Notes under the pieces: model-generated
The model's database searches: none
Told to the model about the DNA's origin: nothing
Seen by the model: the letters and a program-made list of their open reading frames with translations, nothing else
Source: an uncultured Lachnospiraceae bacterium
Lineage (GTDB): Bacteria; Bacillota; Clostridia; Lachnospirales; Lachnospiraceae
Direction: 5' to 3'
DNA length: 64,000 bases
Assembly (NCBI GenBank): GCA_904395885.1
Contig: CAJFOF010000019.1
Span: 1 to 64,000, forward strand
Made by a program: the position numbers and the translations under genes
Shown: piece after piece, positions 43,056 through 52,559 of the stretch
Numbering within the stretch: position 1 is the stretch's first letter
Layout of the letters: the number at the start of each line of letters is the position of its first letter

Positions 43056-44261
43056 TTATTTATCATTAGCTGCTGCCACACCGGGAAGCTCTTTCCCCTC
43101 TAAAAATTCCAGAGAAGCACCGCCGCCGGTAGAAATATGGGTCATCTTATCGCCAAAGCCAAGCTGATTAACCGCTGCTGCGGAATCGCCGCCGCCGATG
43201 ATCGTGGTTGCATCGGTCTCTGCCAGCGCTTTTGCAACAGCAATAGTTCCGGCTGCCAGGGTAGGATTCTCAAATACGCCCATCGGTCCATTCCACACTA
43301 CAGTCTTTGCATTTTTAACAGCATCTGCATATAATTTGGAAGTCTCCGGTCCAATATCTACGCCTTCTTTGTCTGCCGGAATCGCATCTACAGAAACTAC
43401 CTCTGTATCGACAGGAGCATCAATCGGGTTGGGGAACTCAGAAATTATAACGGTATCAACCGGAAGCAACAGCTTCTTGCCCAATTTTCCAGCCTTGTCG
43501 ATCATTTCCTTGCAATAATCAATCTTACTGTCATCTACCAGAGATTTTCCAATCTCTTTGCCCTGTGCTTTCAGGAAGGTATATGCCATACCGCCGCCAA
43601 TGATCAGAGTATCACACTTCTCCAGAAGATTAGAGATAACATTTAACTTGTCGGCAACCTTCGCTCCGCCTAAAATTGCTACGAACGGGCGAACCGGATT
43701 CTCCACAGCATTGCCCAGGAAATCGATCTCTTTCTGCATTAAGTATCCTACAACTGCAGTGTCTACATACTGAGTCACGCCTACGTTAGAGCAGTGTGCT
43801 CTGTGGGCTGTGCCAAATGCATCATTTACATAAACATCACACAGAGAAGCCAGATCTTTGCTAAATTCTTCGCCGTTCTTGGTCTCTTCTTTGCGATAGC
43901 GGGTATTTTCCAGAAGAACTACATCACCGTCTTTCATAGCTTCAACAGCTGCCTTGGCGTTCGGTCCCACTACTTCCGGATCTGCTGCAAATTTTACTTC
44001 CTGGCCTAACAGCTCAGACAATCTTGCGGCAACAGGAGCCAGGGACAGTTCCGGTTTGGGTTCTCCTTTGGGTTTTCCCAAATGGGAGCACAAAATTACT
44101 TTTCCTCCATCAGCAATCAACTTTTTGATTGTCGGCAAAGCTGCTACCAGACGATTCTCATCTGTAATCTTTCCTTCTTTCAGCGGTACGTTAAAATCGC
44201 ATCTGCAAAGAACGCGTTTTCCCTTTACATTAATATCATCAATTGATTTTTTGTTCAGCAT
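43056..44261 (-). CDS. pgk: Phosphoglycerate kinase
   Basis: A 401-residue glycolytic kinase that makes ATP from 1,3-bisphosphoglycerate. It has [23 protein letters not shown] and [11 protein letters not shown] with [13 protein letters not shown] use the ATG at 44261; an in-frame TTG two codons upstream sits closer to AAGGAG and is an alternative start. A terminator-like hairpin separates it from gap. Confidence 0.97.
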   Translation of the reverse strand: MLNKKSIDDINVKGKRVLCRCDFNVPLKEGKITDENRLVAALPTIKKLIADGGKVILCSHLGKPKGEPKPELSLAPVAARLSELLGQEVKFAADPEVVGPNAKAAVEAMKDGDVVLLENTRYRKEETKNGEEFSKDLASLCDVYVNDAFGTAHRAHCSNVGVTQYVDTAVVGYLMQKEIDFLGNAVENPVRPFVAILGGAKVADKLNVISNLLEKCDTLIIGGGMAYTFLKAQGKEIGKSLVDDSKIDYCKEMIDKAGKLGKKLLLPVDTVIISEFPNPIDAPVDTEVVSVDAIPADKEGVDIGPETSKLYADAVKNAKTVVWNGPMGVFENPTLAAGTIAVAKALAETDATTIIGGGDSAAAVNQLGFGDKMTHISTGGGASLEFLEGKELPGVAAANDK

Positions 44262-44309
44262 AGCCAAAAGGCTCCTTTCTATGATTTTAAAAAAATCCAG
44301 TCGTAATAT

Positions 44310-44340
44310 AAAAATGGGTCCGGTCCATACGACCGGACCC
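44310..44340 (-). terminator. Terminator or attenuator between gap and pgk
   Basis: GGGTCCGGTC and GACCGGACCC form a perfect 10-bp stem with a 5-base loop, followed on the minus strand by ATTTTTAT. Confidence 0.88.
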
Positions 44341-44357
44341 TGTAGGTCAAAGGTTCA

Positions 44358-45389
44358 TTATGCTAACTCAGCGAAATATTTGATGGTTCTTACCATCTGG
44401 CTGGTGTAAGAGTTCTCATTGTCATACCAAGAAACAACCTGTACTTCATATAAATCATCGCTGATCTTGGAAACCATAGTCTGGGTAGCATCAAACAGAG
44501 AACCGTACTTCATGCCAATAACGTCAGAAGATACGATCGGATCCTCATTGTAGCCGAAGGACTCGCTTGCTGCTGCCTTCATAGCTGCGTTAATACCCTC
44601 TACGGTAACGTCTGCACCCTTAACAACTGCAGTCAGGATAGTGGTGGAACCGGTAGTTACCGGAACACGCTGTGCAGAGCCGATCAGCTTGCCGTTCAAT
44701 TCCGGAATAACCAGGCCGATAGCCTTAGCTGCGCCGGTAGAGTTGGGAACGATGTTAGCAGCGCCTGCTCTTGCTCTTCTTAAATCGCCTTTTCTGTGCG
44801 GTCCATCCAGAATCATCTGATCACCAGTGTAAGCGTGAATGGTACTCATGATACCAGACTGAATAGGAGCGTAGTCATTTAATGCCTTAGCCATAGGAGC
44901 TAAGCAGTTAGTGGTACAGGAAGCTGCAGAAATAATCTGGTCGTCCTTGTCCAGTGTCTTCTCATTTACGCTGTAAACGATGGTCTTTAAGTCATTTCCT
45001 GCCGGAGCGGAGATAACAACCTTCTTAGCACCTGCATTGATATGAGCCATAGCCTTGTCCTTCTTCGTATAGAAGCCAGTGCACTCCAGAACAACGTCTA
45101 CGCCTAATTCTCCCCAAGGAAGGTCTGCTGCGTTCGGTTCTTTATAAATGGTAATGGTCTTTCCATCAACGATGATGCAGCCCTCGCCAGCCTCTACGGT
45201 ATGCTTGCCCTCACCGATATGGCCGCAGTATCCACCCTGAGCGGTGTCATACTTTAACAGGTTTGCCAGCATCTTCGGATCAGTTAAATCATTAATTGCA
45301 ACAACGTCATATCCCTCCGCTCCAAACATCTGTCTGAATGCCAGACGGCCGATACGGCCAAAACCATTGATTGCTACTTTTACTGCCAT
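44358..45389 (-). CDS. gap: Glyceraldehyde-3-phosphate dehydrogenase, type I
   Basis: A 343-residue NAD-dependent enzyme. It has [15 protein letters not shown] (Rossmann fold), [10 protein letters not shown] (catalytic Cys) and [13 protein letters not shown] at the C-terminus. AGGAGG precedes the ATG. It has a strong promoter and is followed by a strong hairpin, so its transcript is probably more abundant than that of pgk-tpiA. Confidence 0.97.
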   Translation of the reverse strand: MAVKVAINGFGRIGRLAFRQMFGAEGYDVVAINDLTDPKMLANLLKYDTAQGGYCGHIGEGKHTVEAGEGCIIVDGKTITIYKEPNAADLPWGELGVDVVLECTGFYTKKDKAMAHINAGAKKVVISAPAGNDLKTIVYSVNEKTLDKDDQIISAASCTTNCLAPMAKALNDYAPIQSGIMSTIHAYTGDQMILDGPHRKGDLRRARAGAANIVPNSTGAAKAIGLVIPELNGKLIGSAQRVPVTTGSTTILTAVVKGADVTVEGINAAMKAAASESFGYNEDPIVSSDVIGMKYGSLFDATQTMVSKISDDLYEVQVVSWYDNENSYTSQMVRTIKYFAELA

Positions 45390-45442
45390 GATTCATTTCC
45401 TCCTATTGATAAACTCGTTAAATATTAATCAACTTACCGTTT

Positions 45443-45471
45443 ATTGTACATAATTTTCCTGGAAATAGCAA
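45443..45471 (-). promoter_or_regulatory. SigA-type promoter of gap
   Basis: On the minus strand TTGCTA, 17 bases, TACAAT, about 55 bases before the gap start. Confidence 0.7.
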
Positions 45472-45502
45472 GTCCTTTTTTTGAAATTCACGCCGATTCC
45501 CG

Positions 45503-45530
45503 TTGCGTTTCCTGACAGTTTTGCTATACT
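45503..45530 (+). promoter_or_regulatory. Probable extended -10 promoter of the PHP phosphatase gene
   Basis: TTGCGT, 16-base spacer, then TGC-TATACT, an extended -10 element. Confidence 0.55.
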
Positions 45531-45624
45531 TGTGGAAAAGGTCGTCAGAAAAAACTCTCAAAACCGATAATGCCGTCTGCTGCGGTATTGCTATTTAATA
45601 TTAACTAGGAAAGGCGGATTTTTT

Positions 45625-46422
45625 ATGATTGATACCCACGTACACACAGAGTTTTCTGCGGATTCATCCGCGCCTGTCCGAAGTCAGATCGATCAGGCTA
45701 TCCGTTTAGGCATGCCTAAAATCTGTATTACAGACCACTATGACCCGGATACTCCTTTTACAGAGTTAGATTTTACCCTGGATCTAGAACAGTATTTTCC
45801 AGCTTTGGAAGCCATTCGTGAAGAGTACCGGGGACGGATTGAAATTCTTATTGGGATTGAGCTTGGCATTCAAAATCATATTGCCGATCTCCTGGAAACC
45901 ATTGCCTGTTCCTATCCGTTTGATTACATTATTGGCTCCAGCCACTTTGTGGATGGAAAAGATCCCTATGAGCCGTCCTTCTACGACGGAAGGACAGAGG
46001 AAGAGACTTTCCGCCGCTATTTTGAAGTAACTCTGGATCGTGTAAAGTCCATTCCGGGTTTTGACAGCCTAGGGCATTTAGACTATATTCTGAGGTACTC
46101 CCCCAATCAAAACCGCCTCTATTCCTATGATCGTTACCGCGATGTTATTGACCCTATTCTGGAGGTTCTGATCGCACAGGGCAGAGCTTTGGAATGCAAT
46201 ACCGGCGGTTATAAATACGGCTTGGGGGAGCCGAATCCTTCGGCCAGTGTTCTGAAACGCTACCGGGAATTAGGTGGAGAACTGATCACCATCGGATCCG
46301 ATGCCCATGAATCCCGGCATCTCGGATATGCTTTCTCCCAGGCCAACAGTTTGCTGAAGGAATGCGGTTTCCGCTACTACACTGTTTATCAGAACCGCAA
46401 GCCCTGCTTTTACCCCTTATAG
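45625..46422 (+). CDS. PHP-family phosphatase (histidinol-phosphatase HisJ-like)
   Basis: A 265-residue PHP-domain metalloenzyme. Metal motifs: DTHVHTEFSADS, ICITDHYD, IGSSHFVDGKDPYE and TIGSDAHESRHLG. It resembles HisJ histidinol-phosphate phosphatases, but no his genes are close, so another phosphoester substrate is possible. It precedes the serine dehydratase beta gene by 42 bases and may be co-transcribed. Confidence 0.88.
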   Translation: MIDTHVHTEFSADSSAPVRSQIDQAIRLGMPKICITDHYDPDTPFTELDFTLDLEQYFPALEAIREEYRGRIEILIGIELGIQNHIADLLETIACSYPFDYIIGSSHFVDGKDPYEPSFYDGRTEEETFRRYFEVTLDRVKSIPGFDSLGHLDYILRYSPNQNRLYSYDRYRDVIDPILEVLIAQGRALECNTGGYKYGLGEPNPSASVLKRYRELGGELITIGSDAHESRHLGYAFSQANSLLKECGFRYYTVYQNRKPCFYPL

Positions 46423-46464
46423 CTGAAGTCCATCACTTATCACCTTTTACGGAGGAACAGACCA

Positions 46465-47124
46465 ATGAATGTATTTGACATTATCGGTCCGGTCATGATC
46501 GGACCTTCCAGTTCCCATACAGCGGGAGCCGTTCGCATCGGAAAGGCCGCCGCCCTTCTTCTGGGTACTACACCGGTCAAGGCAGACATCCTTCTTCACG
46601 GCTCCTTTGCCAAGACCTACAGAGGCCACGGCACCGACAAGGCTCTTGCCGGCGGTATTATGGGAATGGAACCCTGGGATTCCAGAATCCGGGACAGCCT
46701 GAAATTGGCGGCCGCTGCCGGCATACAGGTCACATTTTCTACAGGGACGATTGACGGCGCCCACCCCAACACAGCCCGGATCACCCTCACCGGCTCAGAC
46801 CAGCGATCCGTTCAGCTCGAAGGTTCCTCGGTCGGCGGTGGAAATATCCTGATCACCCGGATCAATGGGATGGAGGTAGCCTTTACCGGTCAAAATCCCA
46901 CCCTCATCATCTTGCATCAGGACATACCAGGCGTGATTGCCGAAGTGACCGCCTTTGTTTCTGAACATCAGGGTAACATCTGCAATTTCCGGCTAAACCG
47001 ATTGGAAAAAGGCGGAGACGCCATTATGTCAATCGAGCTGGACAGTCCGTTCAGCGAAGAGCTGGCTGGCCACATCCGAGAAATGCCCCATATTCAGGAA
47101 GTGATTCTCTTTCATTTGGCATAA
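46465..47124 (+). CDS. sdaAB: L-serine dehydratase, iron-sulfur type, beta subunit
   Basis: A 219-residue beta subunit. It has the N-terminal block FDIIGPVMIGPSSSHTAGAVRIG and a C-terminal ACT domain (about residues 145-219, ILHQDIPGVIAEVTAF). With the alpha subunit and its 4Fe-4S cluster it deaminates serine to pyruvate. GGAGGAA precedes the ATG. Unusually, the alpha gene is 5.4 kb downstream rather than adjacent. Confidence 0.95.
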   Translation: MNVFDIIGPVMIGPSSSHTAGAVRIGKAAALLLGTTPVKADILLHGSFAKTYRGHGTDKALAGGIMGMEPWDSRIRDSLKLAAAAGIQVTFSTGTIDGAHPNTARITLTGSDQRSVQLEGSSVGGGNILITRINGMEVAFTGQNPTLIILHQDIPGVIAEVTAFVSEHQGNICNFRLNRLEKGGDAIMSIELDSPFSEELAGHIREMPHIQEVILFHLA

Positions 47125-47163
47125 GTGTTATATCCTTTCCCGTTCCAAACCACAGAAGGACTG

Positions 47164-47204
47164 AAAAAAGCCGCGGAACCAGGTTCTATTCCTGGACCGC
47201 GGCT
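47164..47204 (-). terminator. Terminator of the second CUT1 importer operon
   Basis: AGCCGCGG...CCAGG and CCTGG...CCGCGGCT pair on the minus strand and are followed by TTTTTTC. Confidence 0.88.
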
Positions 47205-47213
47205 CAATTATTA

Positions 47214-48086
47214 TTACTTACTTACAGAATCAAGCTGACCTTCTATAATATAACGCTGCAAAAGGACGTACAGCAAAATAACCGGCAGAAGGGCTACCGC
47301 GCACATCGCGCAGGCCAGAGGTACATTCTGGACAGCCCCGTAAGCTGTATAGAAGGCTTTTCTTACCGTCAGAATCACAGTGGCTTTACTGGTATCCGTC
47401 AACAGATAGCTGGGCATTGCGTAGCTGTTCCACGCACCAACTGCAATCATGATCAGCCTCGTCACAGTGATCGGCTTAAGCTGAGGCAGAATAATAGTAA
47501 AAAATGTTCTGAAAATTCCTGCTCCGTCGATGGCCGCCGCTTCATCAAGATCCTTTGGAATTGAAATGATGAATGAGGTATAGAAAAACATGGTACTGGA
47601 CATTCCGATGGCTGCAGTCTGGAGAGCTAACGCCCAGATCTTATTCACCATGTGAAATTTCACCATCAGAGAGTAGGTACCAACCAGAAGAGAGAGGCTG
47701 GGTATCATCATAATGCAGATGTTGAATGTTCTTAAAGTTGTAGAAATCTTTCCTCCTGCTCTGGCCAGACCGTAAGCTGCAATTCCGCCCAATATGATCT
47801 CCACAGCACACACCTCAACTACAAGAACGATAGAATTCTTAAAACTGCCCATGAGAGCTGAGGAGGTAAACGCTTCAATATAGTTATCCAGAGTCCATTC
47901 TTCCGGCAGATACAACCGCGGCGACAAATCCGTCACATAGCGGAAAGACTGATTCAGCATAACATAGATCGGCAGCAAATACAGGAGCACCAGGAGAGCT
48001 GCTATGACATATACTCCCGCTTTTACTTTTTTATTTGGAGCATATATCTCTTTCATTTTTGTTTTTCCGGATGCAGAAGTCCTCAT
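47214..48086 (-). CDS. CUT1 carbohydrate ABC permease, MalG-like (second importer)
   Basis: A 290-residue permease with about six transmembrane segments and the EAA loop IPKDLDEAAAIDGAGIFRTFFTIILPQLKP. It directly follows the upstream permease gene, with GGAGGTGG spanning the junction. Substrate unknown. Confidence 0.92.
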   Translation of the reverse strand: MRTSASGKTKMKEIYAPNKKVKAGVYVIAALLVLLYLLPIYVMLNQSFRYVTDLSPRLYLPEEWTLDNYIEAFTSSALMGSFKNSIVLVVEVCAVEIILGGIAAYGLARAGGKISTTLRTFNICIMMIPSLSLLVGTYSLMVKFHMVNKIWALALQTAAIGMSSTMFFYTSFIISIPKDLDEAAAIDGAGIFRTFFTIILPQLKPITVTRLIMIAVGAWNSYAMPSYLLTDTSKATVILTVRKAFYTAYGAVQNVPLACAMCAVALLPVILLYVLLQRYIIEGQLDSVSK

Positions 48087-48959
48087 CTAAAATTCCACCT
48101 CCTTGCTCCTTAAGTACCGGTTAATCGGCACAGCTACAATAAATATAATCACAAACAGCGCAATTCCGACTGCCGATGAATATCCTGCCTTCTCATCGTT
48201 AAAATAAAGCAGGGAAATGTAGTATGACAGTGACAGTGATTTTCTGTTTGGCCCTCCATTGGTAAGGGTTACGATAATATCATACAGCTTGAATCCGCCG
48301 ATCAGGTTCGTGATCACGGCGGTCGTAATAGCCGGCATCAAAAGCGGAATATCCACCTTGAAAAATGCCTGCCATTTGCTGGCGCCATCAAGCCGTGCTG
48401 CCTCCTGGTACATTTTGGGGATATTTTGAAGCCCTGCCAGATAGATCAGCATACAGAAGCCCATTGCCTGCCAGCTATTAATCAGGGTAATAATGAGAAC
48501 AGAACCGACTCCGCTCTTCATCCAGTAAATATCTTCAATTCCAAAAAGATTTAAAAAGTTGTTCAGTACGCCATTGTCATAACTGAAAATATAGTACTGA
48601 ATTGCACCCATGATGACGCCTGATATCATGATGGGCATATACAGAATCAAGCGCACAAAATTCCGGCCCTTAAACTGCTTATTGACAAACAGTGCTGCAG
48701 CCAGACCAAAAATATTTTGGAGAAGAGTACTGCCAAATCCGTAAACAAACGTATTGGCAGTGGACCGCCAGAACACTTTATCCGAAAAAAGGGATAGGTA
48801 GTTCTCCAGCCCTATAAATCTCATATTCTGAGAAAAGCCGTTCCACTTAAAAAATGATACTCTCAGTGCATTTCCCAGCGGAACGATCATGAAAATAATG
48901 ATCAGCAGAAAAGCTGGAATACTAAGTGACAATAATATCCCTTTTTTCCTTCTATTCAT
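48087..48959 (-). CDS. CUT1 carbohydrate ABC permease, MalF-like (second importer)
   Basis: A 290-residue permease with about six transmembrane segments and the EAA loop IPKMYQEAARLDGASKWQAFFKVDIPLLMP. It pairs with the downstream permease. No dedicated ATPase is present in this operon either. Confidence 0.92.
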   Translation of the reverse strand: MNRRKKGILLSLSIPAFLLIIIFMIVPLGNALRVSFFKWNGFSQNMRFIGLENYLSLFSDKVFWRSTANTFVYGFGSTLLQNIFGLAAALFVNKQFKGRNFVRLILYMPIMISGVIMGAIQYYIFSYDNGVLNNFLNLFGIEDIYWMKSGVGSVLIITLINSWQAMGFCMLIYLAGLQNIPKMYQEAARLDGASKWQAFFKVDIPLLMPAITTAVITNLIGGFKLYDIIVTLTNGGPNRKSLSLSYYISLLYFNDEKAGYSSAVGIALFVIIFIVAVPINRYLRSKEVEF

Positions 48960-49058
48960 ATCAGCGCATCCTTTCCAACAGAGGACCGCAGGCTTCCTGC
49001 GATCCTCTGTTCTGTATAGTCATTTTCCGACTGCCTTATCAAGCGCTCTTCACACTCT

Positions 49059-50435
49059 TTAGACCTCTTCCTGTGCAGCCGCATACAGATCCTGATAGTT
49101 TTCTCTCAGGTACTCAATAATTTCCTGCTTGCTCTCCTCAGACTGGTCTTCGCAGAACATCCCGGCAGCAACCTCAAAAATGCTCCACATTCCGGCCGGC
49201 ATATACTTGCGGTCCCACAGGTTGTCATAGAATACATCCGGGTAATGAGATTCCATCTCTTCCATCATCTGCATACCATAGGATTTCGTTGTCTCAGAAG
49301 GCAGCGTGCTGATCTCACCTGCTGCTGCATTGATACCGTCAGCATTCTCAGCAACATAATTCAAAAATGCCTTGCAGACCTCCATCTCTTCTGTGTCTTT
49401 CCAGATACCGAAGGAAGCGCCCTCACCGATTCCGCAGAATCTTGCTCCGCCTTCCTGGCTTGCACAGATCGGGATCATTGCCATCGTCACATCAGGATTT
49501 AAAGCTACTACAGCAGTCTGATAGGATGTACCGATACCGACAATAAAAGCACATTCGTTTCTCGCACAGCGCTCGATAGCATCGGTCTGTCCGATGGTAC
49601 CGCAGTCTTCATAAAGATATCCGTTATCAAACCATGTCTGAAGGTAATCCAGAATCGTCTTAAAGTGTTCCCAGTCCCAGGTTCCGTTCAGGATCGCTTC
49701 ATTGTCATCGTACACTGCGCCCTCATAGCTCAGCCAGGAACCATTTGCATTGGCCAGCGCTCCTGCAGAAGTAAAGTAATTTGCAATAGGCGTGTAGCCT
49801 GCCGCTTTGATTTTATCACATGCTGCATTAAAGTCTTCCCATGTCTCAATAGCCCACGGATCTACACCTGCCGCCTCACATACGTCCACATTAACTGCTG
49901 TGCCCAGGCAGGAACCTGTTGTCATCAGAGTATAGATCTTTCCGTCCGTATCCTGAATAACGCCCAGAGCTGCTTCATTCAAATCATCTGCCCACTCTTC
50001 ACCGCTTAAATCTGTCAAATACTCTTTATAGCGAATCAGGCTCCATCCATGAGTCTCAAACACATCCGGAAGATCATTAGACGCCATTCTGATCTTCATG
50101 GTATTCTCATAATCCTCGCCGTATTCATCCAGAGTTACCTTCACGCCAGTTTCGCTTTCAAATCCGGCAATTACCTCTTTATAGGCCTCCAAAGTATCGC
50201 CTGTCAGATAAGTAGCAATCTCAATTTCCTTTCCGCTGAAATCCGTCGTTCCTGCTGCTTCTCCCTCTGAGGCCGCTCCGCTCGTTTCGCCACCTGAAGT
50301 TTCTGTCCCGGCTGCTGCAGCCGTTGTCTCAGCACTGGCACTGGTTTCGCTTGTTCCGCTGCTGCACGCAGACAACAGTACAGAACTTGCAGCCAAACAA
50401 AAAACCGCCGTTGTTTTTGCCCACTTTTTCTTCAT
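49059..50435 (-). CDS. CUT1 carbohydrate-binding lipoprotein (second importer)
   Basis: A 458-residue lipoprotein with lipobox LLSAC, a long Ser/Thr/Ala/Glu linker and a family 1 binding domain (GKEIEIATYLTGDTLEAYKEVIAGFESETGVKVTL). It is preceded by a 7-bp hairpin (50461-50480) after the metallo-beta-lactamase gene. The sugar is unknown; the divergent AraC gene is the likely regulator. Confidence 0.9.
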   Translation of the reverse strand: MKKKWAKTTAVFCLAASSVLLSACSSGTSETSASAETTAAAAGTETSGGETSGAASEGEAAGTTDFSGKEIEIATYLTGDTLEAYKEVIAGFESETGVKVTLDEYGEDYENTMKIRMASNDLPDVFETHGWSLIRYKEYLTDLSGEEWADDLNEAALGVIQDTDGKIYTLMTTGSCLGTAVNVDVCEAAGVDPWAIETWEDFNAACDKIKAAGYTPIANYFTSAGALANANGSWLSYEGAVYDDNEAILNGTWDWEHFKTILDYLQTWFDNGYLYEDCGTIGQTDAIERCARNECAFIVGIGTSYQTAVVALNPDVTMAMIPICASQEGGARFCGIGEGASFGIWKDTEEMEVCKAFLNYVAENADGINAAAGEISTLPSETTKSYGMQMMEEMESHYPDVFYDNLWDRKYMPAGMWSIFEVAAGMFCEDQSEESKQEIIEYLRENYQDLYAAAQEEV

Positions 50436-50512
50436 ATATATTCTTCCTCCTTTTATTTTCAGGCGAACCGTATTTCGCCTTGTTATCTCATTTTTCTGTG
50501 CAAAACAAAAAT

Positions 50513-51337
50513 CTAAAATTCATAATAGCAGCCGTCGAATGCTACCTCGTAGCCTTTTGGATTCTCCTCAGCGCAGATTTTATCATGGGTAAAATCCCCG
50601 TAATGTGCAAAATGGCTCAACACAAGAATCGTTTTTGAGTCAATGCATCCCATCCCGGCCATTCTTTCCCTCACTTCGTCCACGGCTTTAAATCCCATAT
50701 GTCCCCTTCTCCAGTCCCGAGTCAGGGCCGTACAGTCAAAACTCACAAAGTCAAATCTTTTTCCTTCTAAATAATCCCAGGTACATTCCGGAAAAATCCC
50801 TGTGTCATGGGCGTACAGGATCTGCCGGTTACCTTTCTTTACGATATACATCAAGGATTTTTCTGGCTGATTGTGGTCTGCCAGAAGAGCTGTCACTTCA
50901 TATCCGTCTTCTGTACAGATTCTGTCAAAAGGCTCCAGACGATGAAATACGACAAAATCGCCAATATTGGAATGAATCGCTGCAGCCTCATAAAAGCCTT
51001 TTTCGATAGCATCATTTCCATACACAAAAAGTTTACTGTCCTTGATTCCCTCGGCAAAATTAGAGGTTCTCATACAGATATCACCAGGAAAATAGTGATC
51101 GTGATGGCTGTGGGTGATCAACAGGGACTTGACAGCCTGCAGATTTAAATGGTACCTTTGTGCATGATAATTCGTGTCTGGCGGAAAATCAATCAGCAGG
51201 GAATCGTCAATCAGCGCCTGACTCCTTGTCCGTATGTTTTTTCCCCCGTACTCTCGTGCCAGCTCACAAGCTTTACAGTTACAGAACAATGCCGGCCAGG
51301 CTTCCGAAGCCGATGTCCCATAATATGTAATTTTCAT
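50513..51337 (-). CDS. MBL-fold metallohydrolase (PhnP-like)
   Basis: A 274-residue metallo-beta-lactamase-fold protein. It has the zinc motif THSHHDHYFPGD near residue 75, NCKACELARE near the N-terminus (the Cys pair typical of PhnP relatives), and further ligands in ADHN, AHDTG and VLSHFAHYGDF. PhnP enzymes are cyclic phosphodiesterases. Its place ahead of a sugar importer suggests it acts on the imported compound, perhaps a cyclic sugar phosphate; this is inference. Confidence 0.85.
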   Translation of the reverse strand: MKITYYGTSASEAWPALFCNCKACELAREYGGKNIRTRSQALIDDSLLIDFPPDTNYHAQRYHLNLQAVKSLLITHSHHDHYFPGDICMRTSNFAEGIKDSKLFVYGNDAIEKGFYEAAAIHSNIGDFVVFHRLEPFDRICTEDGYEVTALLADHNQPEKSLMYIVKKGNRQILYAHDTGIFPECTWDYLEGKRFDFVSFDCTALTRDWRRGHMGFKAVDEVRERMAGMGCIDSKTILVLSHFAHYGDFTHDKICAEENPKGYEVAFDGCYYEF

Positions 51338-51660
51338 GTTATCGCCGCCCTCCTAAGACCGGAAGCTTTTATAGCTCGCTGTCTTTTTCGGAACCTTGTC
51401 TATCTCAATCGCGCTATGTCTGACAGTTGGTTGTTATAGAATTCACAAAATGTTGTCGCTGCCGTTCCAATATAAAATCTATGTTTTTGTGCCATCCGTT
51501 ATATATTAGCCAACATTCCTCTGACATCTTGTTATTTTTTTTGTTAATTTTATCGGTTCCAACATTTCTTATATTGTTATTTATACCATGTTTTGCTATA
51601 AATAAAAGAGAATTATGTTGCGAATTTTTCATATTTTGTTGTTCATAAGGAGCTGAAGTT
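51338..51660. other. Divergent regulatory region between MBL and AraC genes
   Basis: AT-rich, no ORF of interest. Holds the AraC gene promoter (51574-51602). No clear minus-strand promoter for the MBL-importer operon was recognised, which fits an activator-dependent one. Confidence 0.5.
51574..51602 (+). promoter_or_regulatory. Promoter of the second AraC regulator gene
   Basis: TTGTTA, 17-base spacer, TATAAA, about 60 bases before the GTG start. Confidence 0.6.
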
Positions 51661-52521
51661 GTGGGAACCAAAAATATTGTCTATTTTAACCAGAATAAAT
51701 CTACCAACGAGACCATTCGGATCTTAGACTACGGATACCACGAAACGATTCAAGGGCACTATTCCGCTCAGACTGTCATTGATCACTACGTCCTTCACTG
51801 CATTGTTCGCGGAAAGGGTACCTATCAGATTCATGGGCAAACTTACCGGCTGGAGGCCGGCGACTGCTTTCTGCTGGTTCCTCACGTCCCCATTTCCTAC
51901 CAATCAGACCTCCACGACCCCTGGGTATACTATTGGGTAGGTTTCGACGGAATCGATGCTGTTCCGCTTATGCAGCTCTGCAACATCAGCACAGGGACCC
52001 CCATTCTCCATTACGGCCCCACCGAAGAACTGGCCGAGCTGATCCGCCCCCTCACTATTCCGAAAACAGTAGCTGTATCAGACAGTTTTATGGCCTTGGG
52101 GCAGTTTTACCTTCTCTGTTCCAGACTGATGGAGCACAACCGCAATATCAAGCCTCTGTCCAGAAAGGAATACTATGTAAACCAGGCCATCGCTCTGATC
52201 CAGGATTCCTATTATAGCAACATTTCTGTTCAGAGTATTTCAGATGCCATTGGACTTGACCGTACCTATCTCTATCGGATCTTCAAAGAAATCAGTGGAA
52301 TGCCCATGCAGCAGTATATCACCAATCTCAGGATAAAGCGTGCGTGTTATTTTTTGTCCAATTCCACCCTCTCCTATTCCGAGATCGCCTATTACTGCGG
52401 ATACCTTTCAGAACAGTATTTTTCTATGGCTTTTAAAAAAAGTACCGGGATGACCCCATCAGCATACCGCAAGAGTTCGGCTTCCCGCAACGCATCAGAA
52501 AAAAACAGCGCCCAGGAATGA
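51661..52521 (+). CDS. AraC family transcriptional regulator (second)
   Basis: A 286-residue regulator starting at GTG 51661 behind AAGGAG. The N-terminal ligand domain (VLHCIVRGKGTYQIHGQTYRLEAGDCFLLVP, about residues 40-85) is followed by two HTH motifs (ISVQSISDAIGLDRTYLYRIFKEISG and LSYSEIAYYCGYLSEQYFSMAFKKSTG). It probably activates the MBL-importer operon divergent from it. The serine dehydratase alpha gene follows 38 bases later on the same strand. Confidence 0.93.
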   Translation: MGTKNIVYFNQNKSTNETIRILDYGYHETIQGHYSAQTVIDHYVLHCIVRGKGTYQIHGQTYRLEAGDCFLLVPHVPISYQSDLHDPWVYYWVGFDGIDAVPLMQLCNISTGTPILHYGPTEELAELIRPLTIPKTVAVSDSFMALGQFYLLCSRLMEHNRNIKPLSRKEYYVNQAIALIQDSYYSNISVQSISDAIGLDRTYLYRIFKEISGMPMQQYITNLRIKRACYFLSNSTLSYSEIAYYCGYLSEQYFSMAFKKSTGMTPSAYRKSSASRNASEKNSAQE

Positions 52522-52559
52522 ACCAACCAAATAAATGAAAAGACAGGAGAACATTTGAA

